64,000 bases of DNA from Camillea tinctor (GCA_022578605.1 MU394061.1:496001-560000), one strand, 5' to 3'; counted from the first letter of the stretch, positions 1-10,889 are shown. Notes: generated from the letters alone by a model not told the origin. Made by a program: numbers and translations.

Positions 1-1489
1 ATAAATCTAACGACGGCAGCCTTGCTTCTGCCTTTCGCCCGGATGTGCGACCGATATGGTGCTCGGATCGTATTCATTAGCGGGCACATCTGGCTTTTCA
101 CTTGGTCATTGATCAGCGGATTCAGTCGGAATCCGCTCATGTTAATCATATGTCGTGCCATGCAGGGTGTGGGCAATGGTGCTTACCTGCCCGCTGGCCT
201 TGCACTTCTTGGACAGACGTATCGCCCAGGCCCGCGCAAGAACCTTATGTACGGTTTATATGGAGCCTGTGCTGTCATTGGCTTTTATATCGGCATTATT
301 CTAGGGGCCGTCGCCGGCGAACTTCTGGACTGGAGATGGTACTTCTGGATCGGTACTATTCTGGTCTTTATCGTTATCGTCACTGGCTTCCTAACCATTC
401 CACGAAGCCTGGGCGATGGTAACCCTAGTATAAGCCCAGACTGGTTAGGTATCGTCACGGTTGTGCCTGGCTTGGTATTAGTTGTGTACGCACTCACCGA
501 CGGTGGCCATGCCCCTGACGGCTGGAGAACGCCGTATATTTACGTCACTTTTATTGTCGGTGGCCTCCTTCTTTGTGCCTTTACCTACATCGAAGGATGG
601 GTATCTCCTGAACCGCTGCTACCTGCCGAGATGTTTCACGCGAAATACATGAAGCGCCTTGTCGGGTCGCTGTTTTGCTCATTTGGAGTTTTCGGTGTAT
701 ACCTGTTCTATGCCAGTTACTAGTAAGCGCCCTGTCTTCGTAAACTCGAGATACGTGGAGCAAAGTACATTACTAACCGTAAACAGCGTGGAAACCGTAC
801 TTGATAGAAGTCCTCTGGAAACCGCAGCAGTAAGTTTTCTCATTTCCCTTCTACCACCCATGTTTGATGGCCAAGAGCCCATTTGTCACAACAGCCCTGC
901 CAAGCCTGAGCCCATGCTAATCCGGTTCTTGAAGTGGTTTACCCCTTTATGTGTTGGTGGACTTTGTCTTGCTCTTATAGGAGGTTTCGTGATGCACCTC
1001 CTGCCCGGCCGCGTATTACTCCTTATTTCAGCGGTGGGTTATATAATTTCCGTCCTCCTATTTGCTCTTATCCCCGAGCAAACAGGACCGGATGCCCCAT
1101 CACTTACATCTCTCTACTGGTCTTATGTATTCCCGGCGATGCTTTGTTCCACGATTGGAGTAGACATCATGTTCAATGTGACCAATGTGTTCATTACGAC
1201 ATCAATGCCGCGCCGTCTCCAAGCCACTGCAGCTGGGGTTATCAACAGTTTGCTCTACCTGGGTATGGCATTTTGGCTTGGAGTAGCCGAGTTAGCAGTA
1301 TCAACGGCAGTTGATCAACACGAGGGGGAATTGAGCCTGCGTCAGCAGTATCAGATAGGGTTTTGGTTAGGTGTTGGCCTAGCAGGCGTGGCAATGTGCC
1401 TTACGGTAACGATCAGGATTGGAGAAGCAGCAGCAGAATTAACAGCGGATGAGAAAGCCAAGCTGAACCAGGAGAATGGACAACAATAG
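1..1489 (+). CDS. MFS drug/small-molecule transporter, 5' end outside window
   Basis: This is a membrane exporter of the major facilitator superfamily (DHA type), expected in the plasma membrane or vacuole. Proposed exons are <1-722, 787-829 and 935-1489. The joins give frame-consistent text: TA|C across intron 1 (GTAAGC, CTAAC branch), and a 105-nt second intron starting GTAAGT. Intron 2 is divisible by three, so it is open in frame, but splicing it brings ETAA next to WFTP as in relatives. About ten hydrophobic segments are visible. The MFS loop motif is partly seen near the start (ARMCDRYG), RAMQGVGNG is motif B-like, and FNVTNVFITTSMPR is typical of this fungal subfamily. Codons before position 22 are in frame (INLTTAA), so the N-terminus lies to the left. 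Substrate cannot be told. Confidence 0.88.
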
Positions 1490-1753
1490 AATATTTAGAT
1501 AATATATATGTACATACACGAATTCAAAAAGAACATGCGAATCTCTTTCTGAGGTCAGTGTCTGACTCTGCTCTTGGTTAAACAAGTTTATTTTTTTTTT
1601 CGCTTCACCATCAGCAGCCAGACCCTCACGCCACCACGCTATACTGTACTGCTCTCCTACAGCTCGTCTTCCACTATTTTCAACTCAGCTTGATTCCCAC
1701 TAACTAGGAGCACCACGACTTTCCCTAGCCCATCCATCGCTCCAACCCCGTTA

Positions 1754-2422
1754 CTACATAAAAGCATCATCAAGCGCCCGATTAGCCAGCGCATCCGCCT
1801 CCCGGTTCTCCTCCCGCGGCACATACCAGAACCTAAAGTCCCTGCCCCCATCATCGCCGTACGTCATCTCATCGAGCTGATCATGCAGCGCCTTCAGCAC
1901 AGCGTAGTGCTTGACCGGCTGGCCGCGCGCGTTGCGCCCCCCGCTCGCTCTCCACCCCGCCATCCACTCGGACATGGCCTTGACCAGGAACTCGGAATCG
2001 GTGCGGATGCGTATCTCCTGCATCTCGAGATCGTCGGACAGGTGCCGGCGAATGATGCGCAGGGCCTGCGCCAGGGCCTCGATCTCGGCGCGCACGCTGG
2101 TCTGCGGCAGCGAAGGGTCGAGCAAGCCCCCCGCGTTGAAGCGCGACCCCGGCCCGAAGTACACGCCCCACGCCGCGCGCGCCGAGGCCGTTCCGTTGCC
2201 CCGGCAGGCGCCGTCGGTGGAGAGGACGACGGTGAAGCGGTCCAGCTCGATAGCGCCGGTGCGAGGGTGCGTGATCTGCAGCTGCGAGATGTGCTTCCGC
2301 GGGTTGTAGGTCACGAGCTGGGCCTTGGGCACGCGGCGGTGCAGGAGGCTGAGTGAGGGGTCGAAGGCGCGTTCGAGCTCTTCGCCGAAATCGTCGTAGG
2401 GTGCGCCTGTGCTGTTGGCCAT
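1754..2422 (-). CDS. RNase H1-like ribonuclease
   Basis: A 222-residue single-exon protein with an RNase H type-1 fold that would hydrolyse the RNA strand of RNA-DNA hybrids. The acidic catalytic set is intact: D70 in STDGACRGNG, E113 in RAEIEAL, D142 in RTDSEF and D210 in NREADALAN. The first 60 residues are a family-specific leader without an obvious hybrid-binding domain, and no reverse transcriptase or other transposon domain is attached. This looks like one of the stand-alone fungal RNase H-like genes, not the canonical RNH1, which carries an N-terminal hybrid-binding domain. It is convergent with the upstream transporter, with 264 bp between stops. Confidence 0.82.
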   Translation of the reverse strand: MANSTGAPYDDFGEELERAFDPSLSLLHRRVPKAQLVTYNPRKHISQLQITHPRTGAIELDRFTVVLSTDGACRGNGTASARAAWGVYFGPGSRFNAGGLLDPSLPQTSVRAEIEALAQALRIIRRHLSDDLEMQEIRIRTDSEFLVKAMSEWMAGWRASGGRNARGQPVKHYAVLKALHDQLDEMTYGDDGGRDFRFWYVPREENREADALANRALDDAFM

Positions 2423-3490
2423 GATTCTTTCTAGCTTATATATTTTTCCTCTTGGTTGTGAGATGCTGTGACGATTGGTTTCCGACGGTTGGTTTCCTAA
2501 CTAACCGTAATGGGTTTGTGTTAGCAGGAGTATAGAGGATTCTTAAACAACGATATCTTAGTCACGTGTGGTAATGTCGGCGTATCGAGTAACCAAGTTG
2601 TAATTCAAGCTGCTGATTCTTAAATGTGAAGAATCGGCTGTCTATATATATATACGAATGTAATATGGCGCCGACCATCGTGGCTCGTAGCTGCTGCTAT
2701 CAGCGTCGATGGTAGCTGCAGCTACCGTCGACGATGGTAGCTACAGCTACCATCGTCGCTGGCCTTGGCATCGACGCCCCACTAAATACTCCTTCCGTCA
2801 TGATCCCTAAGCTGGAATGTTTAGCTCATCGGCGTATTGTGGTCTGTGCGCATGGGGCTAGATTAGGCCGTAACACTTGAATGGAGGGTTAGGTGCGGAG
2901 TTGTTGTTGCGTGGCTGACTGCTGACCTATAAAAATTCGCATGTGATTTCATCCAAGCGTTGAAGCTTGCTAGATTGGTTCGTATGAGGCTATATATACA
3001 TTAAAAAGCGTTTGAGAGCTTACACATCGTCTTGTTTAAACATTCATTTGCCAAGCCTTTACTTGCAAGCCGAAAGCCATCTAGTTTGTCCTTATTCGTC
3101 ATGAAAGGGTTTATTAATACATGCTATTGACAGGTTCAGGGTTAAACTGAGTTGTGGGATTTGGTGGGACCGGGTACCTGAGAGAATATGAAAACACGGC
3201 ACTGCACTCGTTAACCTGAAATTTATGCCACAAGATTCGATATCACGGGTCCATGTTAATTGTGGTCTCCAGACAAAACCCCAGGTGCTTCATGTCACTG
3301 GTCTTGAGGGCAACATGATGAGGGGAGAAAATTCTATAAACAACTGATCTGATTAAGGGTATTGCGTTACGACAGAGTGTTAAGCAACCCCGTTGTTCCA
3401 TGAGACAAAAGGTTCTTATAATGACTAAGTGGTCATTGTGGCCCAATTCTATATTACATACCTAGTTTACCTCCTAGACTCCCATCTGGA
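2423..3490. other. Intergenic, no gene seen
   Basis: About 1.07 kb between the RNase H-like and the low-complexity gene. Short ORFs here show no coding character. The only clear structure is the pair of palindromes at 2705-2758, listed separately. Confidence 0.6.
2705..2758. repeat. Two adjacent palindromes (snap-back repeats)
   Basis: Two hairpin-forming inverted repeats overlap slightly. The first, 2705-2717 with 2720-2732, has a 13-nt arm and one mismatch. The second, 2729-2742 with 2745-2758, has a perfect 14-nt arm around a 2-nt centre. Both arms use the same GATGGTAGCT core, so the block also reads as a tandem duplication of a palindrome. It lies about 280-335 bp upstream of the RNase H-like start codon. 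Confidence 0.75.
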
Positions 3491-4537
3491 CTAACTCACT
3501 TCATCCTTCCCTTCAACATTCTCTCCTAACCCCTTTCCCGACTCCCTCATATCGTCCTTCTCCCTCTCCCTCTTCTCAATTTCCCTCTCCAGAACCTCCG
3601 CAAAGGCCTCCAACGCGTTGATCTTCTCCTTAACCGGCGTGCCGCTACCACCACTGCTCTGGGATGCAGACGGCGGGGCGCTACGCTGGCGGCTCCGGAG
3701 GTCGTTTATCAGCAGCGTGTGCAGATCCTTTAATAGAATGGCGCGTTGTCGGGCGAGCAGGTGGCTGAGAGGGGCGGGCGTGATGTTATCATTATCGTTG
3801 CTGTTGTTGCGGATGGGTGAAGAGGAGGGGGAGGGGGAGGGAGACTGTTTTGCGAGCTTGCTTTGTATTTTGGATAGTAGGCCCTTCAGCTCGGTGAGTT
3901 CGTTTTGTAGATTGGACATGGAGGGTTTGGGGGTTTGCGCCGCTGGCCCTGGTTCCGGCACTGGTGCTGCTGGTGGGATCAGGGGCATAGGCATGGCCGT
4001 GGGAGCCGCGTAGTTGTAGCCGTAGTTGTAGCCATAGTCGTAGCCGTAGCCGTACGGCATCTGCATTTGCGTCTGCGTTTGCATAGGCTGTGCGGCTGCG
4101 TATCTCGATGAAGGGCCAAACCACATCCCCTGATCATATGTCGGCTGATAGCCCGGCACAAAGCCTCGAGCATGACTTGGGGGTGCGGCACTCATAATAT
4201 TCTGCCCTGAAGGAACCGTATGGCCGGTGCCCTGCCCGTATTTTGACTGTGCTAACATGGATAGCTTCGAGTCACAGCTGCAGGCATTATGTGTAGAATT
4301 TGTGGCTGCTAAAGGATCATTAACTTGCAGCCACATCGCTCTCTCCATGTCGTTCAATGATAGACCATCATTCGCTTTCGATTGTGACGCAGCCTGTCCA
4401 TCGTACGGGCTCGTGAAGGCTGGTCGCGACGTGGCCGTAGACGGGGCTTTGGGATAATTGTTACCATTGACGACTAGTGGATAGTTGTTACGTGCTTGTC
4501 CGACATTCTGGGACTCTTCTTCAGCATTTGAATGCAT
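3491..4537 (-). CDS. Low-complexity protein with Tyr/Gly tract and C-terminal coiled coil
   Basis: A 348-residue unrecognised protein. Residues 1-130 are polar and disordered. A Gln/Met stretch (QTQTQMQMP) is followed by a tandem Tyr-Gly/Tyr-Asn tract around residues 160-180, encoded by a degenerate GTAGCCGTA-type repeat. A Pro-rich linker leads to a Leu-heptad helix around residues 205-225 (LQNELTELKGLLSKIQSKL), a Ser/Pro tract and a charged helical end rich in Glu/Arg. Tyr/Gly tracts of this kind occur in RNA-binding and prion-like proteins, but no RNA-binding domain is seen. Single exon; frame open throughout and biased codon use support coding. Function unknown. Confidence 0.72.
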   Translation of the reverse strand: MHSNAEEESQNVGQARNNYPLVVNGNNYPKAPSTATSRPAFTSPYDGQAASQSKANDGLSLNDMERAMWLQVNDPLAATNSTHNACSCDSKLSMLAQSKYGQGTGHTVPSGQNIMSAAPPSHARGFVPGYQPTYDQGMWFGPSSRYAAAQPMQTQTQMQMPYGYGYDYGYNYGYNYAAPTAMPMPLIPPAAPVPEPGPAAQTPKPSMSNLQNELTELKGLLSKIQSKLAKQSPSPSPSSSPIRNNSNDNDNITPAPLSHLLARQRAILLKDLHTLLINDLRSRQRSAPPSASQSSGGSGTPVKEKINALEAFAEVLEREIEKREREKDDMRESGKGLGENVEGKDEVS

Positions 4538-4991
4538 TGTTGTGTAATCTTAGGTCTTTTGAGCACCCCTTATCCTAGCTATTCTGCTATATAGGTACTT
4601 TCAATGGATGGGTTGTCGAATTTTTGTGTGACAAGCCATGGTTTTCCGCTCCTTAACTCACTAACTAGGATGGGATTTAGGATAGGATTTATAGGGGGGA
4701 AAGCGGGATAATATAGAAAAACAAGCTTTAGGAAAGTGAATATTAAAAGCTCAAGATTATACCCGTGGAGACCCAAGCACACTTCATGCTTTTATCTACA
4801 AAGTATATGGTCTAACAGAAACCTTTCAAGACAACTAAAGTGTTCTGACCTAAGATGACAGCTAAAGTCGTCATGGGTCTAAGCGCCGCAAGATGGTACA
4901 GATTATGATATAGTTCGGTGGCTTCAGCATACTAACGGGTATCCTTATTAGAGTAAATGCAAACTTTGAGCTAAACTGCTCTGTTTAAATA
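4538..4991. other. Intergenic, nothing recognised
   Basis: 454 bp between two genes transcribed leftward. It holds the 3' region of the RING gene's neighbour and the promoter of the low-complexity gene. No conserved element seen. Confidence 0.5.
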
Positions 4992-6089
4992 TTAGCCATT
5001 CCGAGAAAGTTTTGGAGGATGTGCCTGTCTGCCACGATGACCGGAGTAGGTGGGCCGATATGAGTTAGTGGTGTCCCATCTTCGGGCGACCCTATTGTCG
5101 CCTGGGATACGCCTTTGACGCCGGATGTTTCTTCGATGCTCTGGCTCATCTTGCTCCCCGTCAATGCGGCGTTTCCTGGAAGCAGGGTACTGTACATGAC
5201 GGTCCCAGGCCTCAATGGACCACGGGCTTCGGAGGAAATTGTTCAATTCATGAAGTAGGAGTCTAGCATTTTCGCGACCTAAGAAGTCCTTGAGCAGTTC
5301 TTGTGCTTGTCCTTGACTGCCCTGAAGGTCGACGGTCTTCAAGATGGCGATTATGTACTCAAGGAGGAATTCAGCATTGCTGGCGCGGCGCCTCGTCATA
5401 GTATCCGCACTAGCCTGAGCCGGGTTCTGTGCGCGGAGGAATTCAAAGACCTGCAGTTCTCTTCTAAGCCACGAACGTGCACGCGAAACTATTTGTGGTT
5501 CAGCTTCGATTACAGCCGGGGATATATCCCTGTATCCCGACCTAGGGTTCGACCCGACATGTAGGGAGTATAGTTGATTGCGATATACGTCTTGACGGCG
5601 CAAGATGGCTTCGTCCTCAGTCACTCTCCTGGGAATGGGTGTTTGCTGCGATCTGGAACTCGAGGATTCCGGTCGATAGGTTCGACTATTGGAATTGGAT
5701 CGCGTCTGGGACTGAGACTGGGACTGAGACTGGGACTGGGGTTGAGATCGGGGCTGGGATTGGGTGCTTGGCTTCAACCGAGGCACAGTGTAGACGGCCC
5801 AGCTATCCGATCCATTGCATCCAAAGTCATAGTGAACCTCGTGTACAGAGCTCTTGCATAGAGGGCATCTCGTCTGATGTTCCAGCCAGCTGCATAAGCA
5901 GAGGAAGTGGAAGTTCCGGTGTTGGCAGGGTTTCGCCTCGCAGGGTTCGGCAACGCTATCGAGGCAGATGACACAGCATATTTCGTTGGTTGTGCTGTCG
6001 ATTTCGTTTCCAGTCCTATTAGCAATTTCAGCAAGTGTGTTATGCAAGACTTTGGACTGAATATCGCTGGTGTCAGCTTCCTGGTCCAT
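4992..6089 (-). CDS. Topors-like RING E3 ubiquitin ligase
   Basis: A 365-residue protein if translation starts at the second Met (MDQEADTS, 6089). An upstream in-frame Met at 6161 is possible but adds a Ser/Thr leader of little merit. A C3HC4 RING sits at about residues 38-80 (CCVICLDS ... CQHRNFHFLC ... RCPLCKSS), all zinc ligands present. A Ser/Gln-rich linker follows. The C-terminal block at about 205-320 (SWLRRELQVFEFL, EFLLEYIIAILKTVDL, ELLKDFLGRENARLLLHEL) is the conserved segment that follows the RING in Topors-family proteins. Such proteins act as nuclear ubiquitin/SUMO ligases, and a nuclear role is inferred here. The start is divergent from SLD2 across about 620 bp. Confidence 0.8.
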   Translation of the reverse strand: MDQEADTSDIQSKVLHNTLAEIANRTGNEIDSTTNEICCVICLDSVAEPCEAKPCQHRNFHFLCLCSWLEHQTRCPLCKSSVHEVHYDFGCNGSDSWAVYTVPRLKPSTQSQPRSQPQSQSQSQSQSQTRSNSNSRTYRPESSSSRSQQTPIPRRVTEDEAILRRQDVYRNQLYSLHVGSNPRSGYRDISPAVIEAEPQIVSRARSWLRRELQVFEFLRAQNPAQASADTMTRRRASNAEFLLEYIIAILKTVDLQGSQGQAQELLKDFLGRENARLLLHELNNFLRSPWSIEAWDRHVQYPASRKRRIDGEQDEPEHRRNIRRQRRIPGDNRVARRWDTTNSYRPTYSGHRGRQAHPPKLSRNG

Positions 6090-6708
6090 AGAGGATGAGG
6101 ATGTTACTGTGGTTGTATGAGCGACGGAGACGAAGGAGACGAAGGAGTCGCGATAAATCACTAGGTTAGGTTAGAAACTTATCAGTTGTAGATTAGATGG
6201 AGATATGACGGAGATGGTGATTACTCAGCAAGCATATTGCAGGTAAACGATGTAATAAATCGATAACTGATAAGGAGTGGGAGCATTTTGATGCCGGCCT
6301 GGTGGGTAAGGTGAGCCATGATCCACACTAAATAAGCTAGGGGGTGCCTGAGTAGGTATATGTACCTAGGTAATTGACCCCACTACGCGTTTTTATTGTA
6401 GGGATCCTGTCGCGGTCAAGTCGCGTTTCTTTCTTTTTTTTTCTTTTTTTTTACGCGGTGCAACACTGAAGAACTCCACTATAACATTCAATGCGTCTGT
6501 GCCTGTGCCTTGTCTGCATTCCATTCAAGAACCCCTTCTTAACCCCATTACCCATCATTGTATCTGCAGTCTTTTCTTCCTTTACTTCCTTTACTTCCAC
6601 CGTTTCAAGTCCTTTCAAGTGACACTACTCCACTGCCATTGTATTGTATTCTGTTACTCACTAGTGATAACTGTATATTCACTTGAACAATAACAGAGTC
6701 TAATTACA
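6090..6708. promoter_or_regulatory. Divergent promoter region, RING gene and SLD2
   Basis: Divergent intergenic stretch with a pyrimidine tract of about 27 nt (6427-6453) and CT-rich leader sequence before the SLD2 start, common in fungal housekeeping promoters. No specific factor site is claimed. Confidence 0.5.
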
Positions 6709-8259
6709 ATGGACGACGGTGAAAGACAAAAATATGAGGCCATGTCCGCCCAGCTGCGGACTGACCTAAAACGCTTTGAAGCCGACTGGGCACAGAGTAA
6801 CGATGGCAAGAAACCAGGCCGTAACGATATCAAGCAGAACCCTGAAATCGGTATGCACCTGACATTCTCTCTCTCTCCAAAGTCAAACCCCCATCAAGCT
6901 ACATATAACTTACATGCCATTAAAGCCCAGAAGTATAAGAAATACAACCAAGTCCGCGATATCTTGTCAGGGAAAATACCCCCTCCCAGCTCCAAGGAAC
7001 CAACCAAGGAATCAACCAAGGCACGAAAGCGCAAATCAGACGAGGGCCTAGACCAGACTCCAACCAAACGATCAAAAGCAGCCGAGACCCCCTCTAATAA
7101 CCGTTTCCAAGATGTCCAGGAAAACGGCTTCGAGACACCATCTGCTCGAAAACTATTCAGCCCACGCGTGCCTACTTCGGTTGGACCCACTCCCCAGAGA
7201 GATGGCCGTATTCTAGGATTATTTGATCTGCTCACTGAAACCGAAGAAAACACGCCCCAGAAGAGTAAAGATGGCGAGTCCCCGACCAAGAAGGGCGGAA
7301 TCCAGTCGACCCCGAGCAAGAGGTCCGCCAGTGAAATGGAAGAGGTCAAACTGGGACGGACGCCTATGTCTTCGAGCAAACGAATCATGCTAGACACATT
7401 CATGACACCACTAAAGAACCGCGACAACAATTCGGGAGCCGCGAGAACACCCACCTCGGTTAGCAAGCTGCAATTCGCCACCCCTTCTTTTTTGAGGAGA
7501 GCACCACTAGCCACGGTCGATGAGAATGGCGAGTATGTTGCTCCCGCGCCGTTGCGGTTTTCTCGCAAACCTCTAGGGCGTAGCTTGAGTAGCATGGTAG
7601 CAGGTTTGCGCAAATTGGAGGAAGAGGAACTCGATGACGATCTTGACGCCATGCGCGAAGCAGAAAATGAAGGAGACATGCTGCAGACAGCAAAGCCTAT
7701 TACCAAGCCAGCCACCAAGCCGAAGGACAATATTCTGGAGCCGGATAGTCAGAAACCGCAACTCCTCGGAGGGTTTGACGATGAAGGAGCGTACGATAGT
7801 CCGGACGAGGCACAACTAGGACGCGACGGACAACCCCTCAAAGTCTACAAGAAGAAAGGACAGAAGCGCACGACTAGGAAAGTCAACATGCGGCCCACCC
7901 GAGCGAAGCGACCTGGCCAATCTACGGAGGAGCTACCCGAGGATGATGGTGATGATGAGGTTGTGCCAGAAACCCAATTCGATGTTACTGCCAACAACCC
8001 CAGTTCTGAACCCATATCTATGGGTTCAGAATCGGATTTTGATGATGAAGATGGCGAGGACGATGAGGAAAGTGGCGTGCAGACTAAGGCCAAGAAGCCG
8101 GTTGCTGCCAAGAAAAATGAGAAGAAGGAAGGGAAAATCAAGAAGGCGGCACGAAAGGTTAACGAACTAGCGCATGCGAACTTCAAGCGGTTAAAGCTGA
8201 GGAACAATGGAGCGAAGGGCGGTCCTAGTTTTGGCAGCAGATTCAGACGCAGAAGATGA
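6709..8259 (+). CDS. SLD2: DNA replication regulator Sld2 (Drc1)
   Basis: Replication-initiation factor. In yeasts, CDK-phosphorylated Sld2 binds Dpb11 to load the replicative helicase. Exons 6709-6850 and 6926-8259 give 491 residues. The 75-nt intron (GTATGC...TTAAAG) is divisible by three and would otherwise insert 25 residues into the conserved N-terminal motif. Splicing joins QNPEIAQKYKKYNQVRDILSG, the N-terminal Sld2 signature preceding many S/T-P sites (ETPS, GRTPMSS, RTPTSV), as expected for a CDK target. The rest is disordered and charged, with acidic runs near residues 300 and 430. The C-terminal basic end (NFKRLKLRNNGAKGGPSFG) is typical of fungal orthologues. Confidence 0.9.
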   Translation: MDDGERQKYEAMSAQLRTDLKRFEADWAQSNDGKKPGRNDIKQNPEIGMHLTFSLSPKSNPHQATYNLHAIKAQKYKKYNQVRDILSGKIPPPSSKEPTKESTKARKRKSDEGLDQTPTKRSKAAETPSNNRFQDVQENGFETPSARKLFSPRVPTSVGPTPQRDGRILGLFDLLTETEENTPQKSKDGESPTKKGGIQSTPSKRSASEMEEVKLGRTPMSSSKRIMLDTFMTPLKNRDNNSGAARTPTSVSKLQFATPSFLRRAPLATVDENGEYVAPAPLRFSRKPLGRSLSSMVAGLRKLEEEELDDDLDAMREAENEGDMLQTAKPITKPATKPKDNILEPDSQKPQLLGGFDDEGAYDSPDEAQLGRDGQPLKVYKKKGQKRTTRKVNMRPTRAKRPGQSTEELPEDDGDDEVVPETQFDVTANNPSSEPISMGSESDFDDEDGEDDEESGVQTKAKKPVAAKKNEKKEGKIKKAARKVNELAHANFKRLKLRNNGAKGGPSFGSRFRRRR

Positions 8260-8484
8260 TGATGGGAAGGGGCTCACCCAACCTACTACCCCTTTTTTTC
8301 GGCTTTCGGTGGATGGTCATTGTAAATTACTTATACCCATGTATTTCTTCGCTACATATTCGAGAACCAATATGACACAAGAGCAATAACCATCTATCTT
8401 CTTCGTATCCGTGGATATACTGACTCCTATTCCGCCAAGTCTATCCATTAAGTAGGTATGTATGTGCATAGGTTACATAGGTAA

Positions 8485-9519
8485 TTAATCTAGCTCTAAC
8501 AATTCGATATCCAACCGACATCTCTGCCCATCCCTCCCCAGCGCCCTCCACGCCGCCCTCGGATACGCCCAAACCCTTGCCCGCACCGCCCACAGATAAA
8601 AGCACATAAAGCACCAGCTAATCCCGCACAGCACCCCCGTCAGCTCCACCAAATCGTCCAGCCGCCCCGAAACTACCCCCGCTTTCTCCGCCGCACCCCC
8701 TTTCCTCCGCGCAGCGCTGACTATCACCGCGTCCCCGCGCCCGACCAGCCCTCCCACCCGCCGCAGACACGGATGGTTCCTCGCGTCCCTTTCCTCTCTC
8801 CCGCCTCCTTCTCTGGCCGCGTCCCATTTTCTGCCCCCCTTCTCGCAGGACCCGAGCCCGACCTCGACCCCTCCCCGCGAAACCAGCACCTCCGCCCACC
8901 CGGCGCACGGCCCGCCGCCCCACCACCACCCGTCCGGGCACACCTCCCGCGCCGCCGCGTACCACGCGCGCGAGCACGCCCACCACGCCAGCAGACACGC
9001 GTGCTCGGCCGCGCGCTCGAGCAGGTCCGCCAGCGGCTGCGAAACCGCGTGCGCCCCGGCGTGCTGCGCCGCCACCCGCTTGCGGCTGAGGATCTCGCGG
9101 TAGCTGCGCGCGCGCCATTCCTCGTCGTCGTCGGTGGAGGAGGAGGGGGGGGAGGTGGGAGAGGAGGGATGGGGGGTCAGGGACAGATACGAGAGCGGTA
9201 GGGAGCGCGGCTCGTGCCGCTCGGAGAGGATGCGCGCGTGCAGCCAGCGGAGGCGCCGGAGCGGGGAGGTGAGGTAGCTGGGGATGGGGGAGGGGGCCGG
9301 AGTGAGGGATAGGGTGGGGAGGGGGGCCTTGGGGTTGGCGCAGGGTGGGGAGGTTGGGTTTATGGTCCTCGCGCGTTGGGGGGGCTGATGGTAAGGGGAG
9401 GCCATGTTTATTTGGCGGTAGGTAGCGATAAACTGGTCGATTGAATGGGTTGCCGCTGAGGTGGAGAGCAAACTAAACGGACCAACACGGGACGGGGCGA
9501 GGAAATTATGGGTTATCAC
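8485..9519 (-). CDS. Unknown protein with one hydrophobic C-terminal segment
   Basis: A 344-residue ORF; the likelier start is the internal Met at 9405 (MASPYHQPP), giving 306 residues. The region is very GC-rich, with strong third-position G/C. The N-terminal third is Pro/Ser-rich and disordered. The middle is Ala/Trp-rich (ACLLAWWACSRAWYAA). One hydrophobic segment near the C-terminus (VLCGISWCFMCFYLWAV) could be membrane-spanning, followed by a basic tail. No family recognised. Its GC content contrasts with both flanks. Convergent with SLD2, 225 bp between stops. Confidence 0.6.
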   Translation of the reverse strand: MITHNFLAPSRVGPFSLLSTSAATHSIDQFIATYRQINMASPYHQPPQRARTINPTSPPCANPKAPLPTLSLTPAPSPIPSYLTSPLRRLRWLHARILSERHEPRSLPLSYLSLTPHPSSPTSPPSSSTDDDEEWRARSYREILSRKRVAAQHAGAHAVSQPLADLLERAAEHACLLAWWACSRAWYAAAREVCPDGWWWGGGPCAGWAEVLVSRGGVEVGLGSCEKGGRKWDAAREGGGREERDARNHPCLRRVGGLVGRGDAVIVSAARRKGGAAEKAGVVSGRLDDLVELTGVLCGISWCFMCFYLWAVRARVWAYPRAAWRALGRDGQRCRLDIELLELD

Positions 9520-10889
9520 TGGATTTGGAGGAGAGGGGGCGTGGCGCTTATTATTGGCGGGTTAATGGATATGATGGTGAGGATAAGAGACGGACAGAAT
9601 GAAGGGGGTTTTATTTTAACGATGTAAGGTAAATAATATGATCTTGAGTTTGGGGGTTGTTATTCGGAGCGGGCGGCAACCGAATCAAGAAAATTGAGTT
9701 GCCATTTCAACATAGCAGTATCATAGGTGTTGTTGTCAAGTAAGCGGCCTGCATCGTGGCCATCGACTTCTTAAATAGGTATGTATGATGCGCGGGATTT
9801 TGATTCGGCTTAAACTAATTTACCTAAACCTAAGATGATGCTATATTTGGTTTGCATGTGGCGAAAGGGGGGGTATTGGAAAGGTTTATTATTATATGGA
9901 GGTGAATGAGTAAAATTAAGGAGAGGGGAATGAGATACACAATGTATAAGGTGTTTTAATATAAAGTGTTCTCCCCCCCCTCGCGAGGCTTGAATTCTAA
10001 GAAATCAAATCATCACCCGTTCCGTAAATATTTACGGGTTTCCCTGGAACGAACCATTCTCCACTTGTTGTTTACCTTCCCAGCAAATCAGCGTAACCCG
10101 TTGCCGGGACTATCTCGTAGAGATATGCAAGAAAGCGTTGCTGATGCTCCCTCGTGATTTTTACAGAGTCGTATAGATAGATATTTAATGGGGGCCCCAA
10201 GTTAGCCCCTATGATGTAACTAGTTGAAGTGCCAAGACCCCCCCGCAAAGCTGTTGGTTACGGCCTATAGACCAAACCAAGACTTGCACGAGCTAAAGTG
10301 AAACAATAAGCAATGGTCTTGACGCATCCAAAGCCTCTGATTGGCTGCTTTTCTGCACAGCAACCAGGAGAACCAAACCCAAACCTATTGATTGGCTTAC
10401 AAGCACTCGATTTACTCAACATCAAAGGCTCCAACTCGTGATGATTAGGCCAGACCACATGTACCTCACCAAAGTAGAGTTTCTAGGTTAAGGGGTTTTG
10501 CCAAAAAGCAAACTGCTTGTCCCGCCACTTTTACGGCATTTGACGAGGCCAAATCATGTGAGGTGTACTACACCGAGTGACCCCATTGTCATCTATACCA
10601 AGTGCTACAAGCGCTTCCTTTGAACTATGCATGTTGGTGACAATGGAAACACAAAGACTCAATTCCTTTGTTAAACCATTCATGCAATTGATATAAAGCA
10701 TCGCCCTTCCTCCATTGAGAGTGATGGCATAGCAATTTCCCACAGACTTTATTCTACACACGATCACTCACTACTATTATCTAACTTATAGTTTTCAATT
10801 CTACTGAACAGTTTTCATTCTATACTTTCTCTAATATCTCATTCCTACAAAAAAGTTGCCGGTCAACCAACACATCAACCTTTAGCAAA
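9520..10889. other. Intergenic, no supported gene
   Basis: 1.37 kb. Two leftward open stretches (10258-10458, 10531-10767) lack start context, family resemblance or neighbours that would make exons of them. Short C and G runs (9968-9977, 10240-10245) are present. The last 150 bp is the AT-rich promoter and CT-rich leader of the secreted protein. Confidence 0.5.

Noticed and set aside
8618..9201. Long Arg/Ala/Pro-rich ORFs on both strands over the GC-rich unknown gene
   Set aside because: Shadow frames caused by high third-position GC; composition unlike protein.
10258..10767. Two leftward ORFs as a possible gene
   Set aside because: No shared frame, splice sites or family resemblance.
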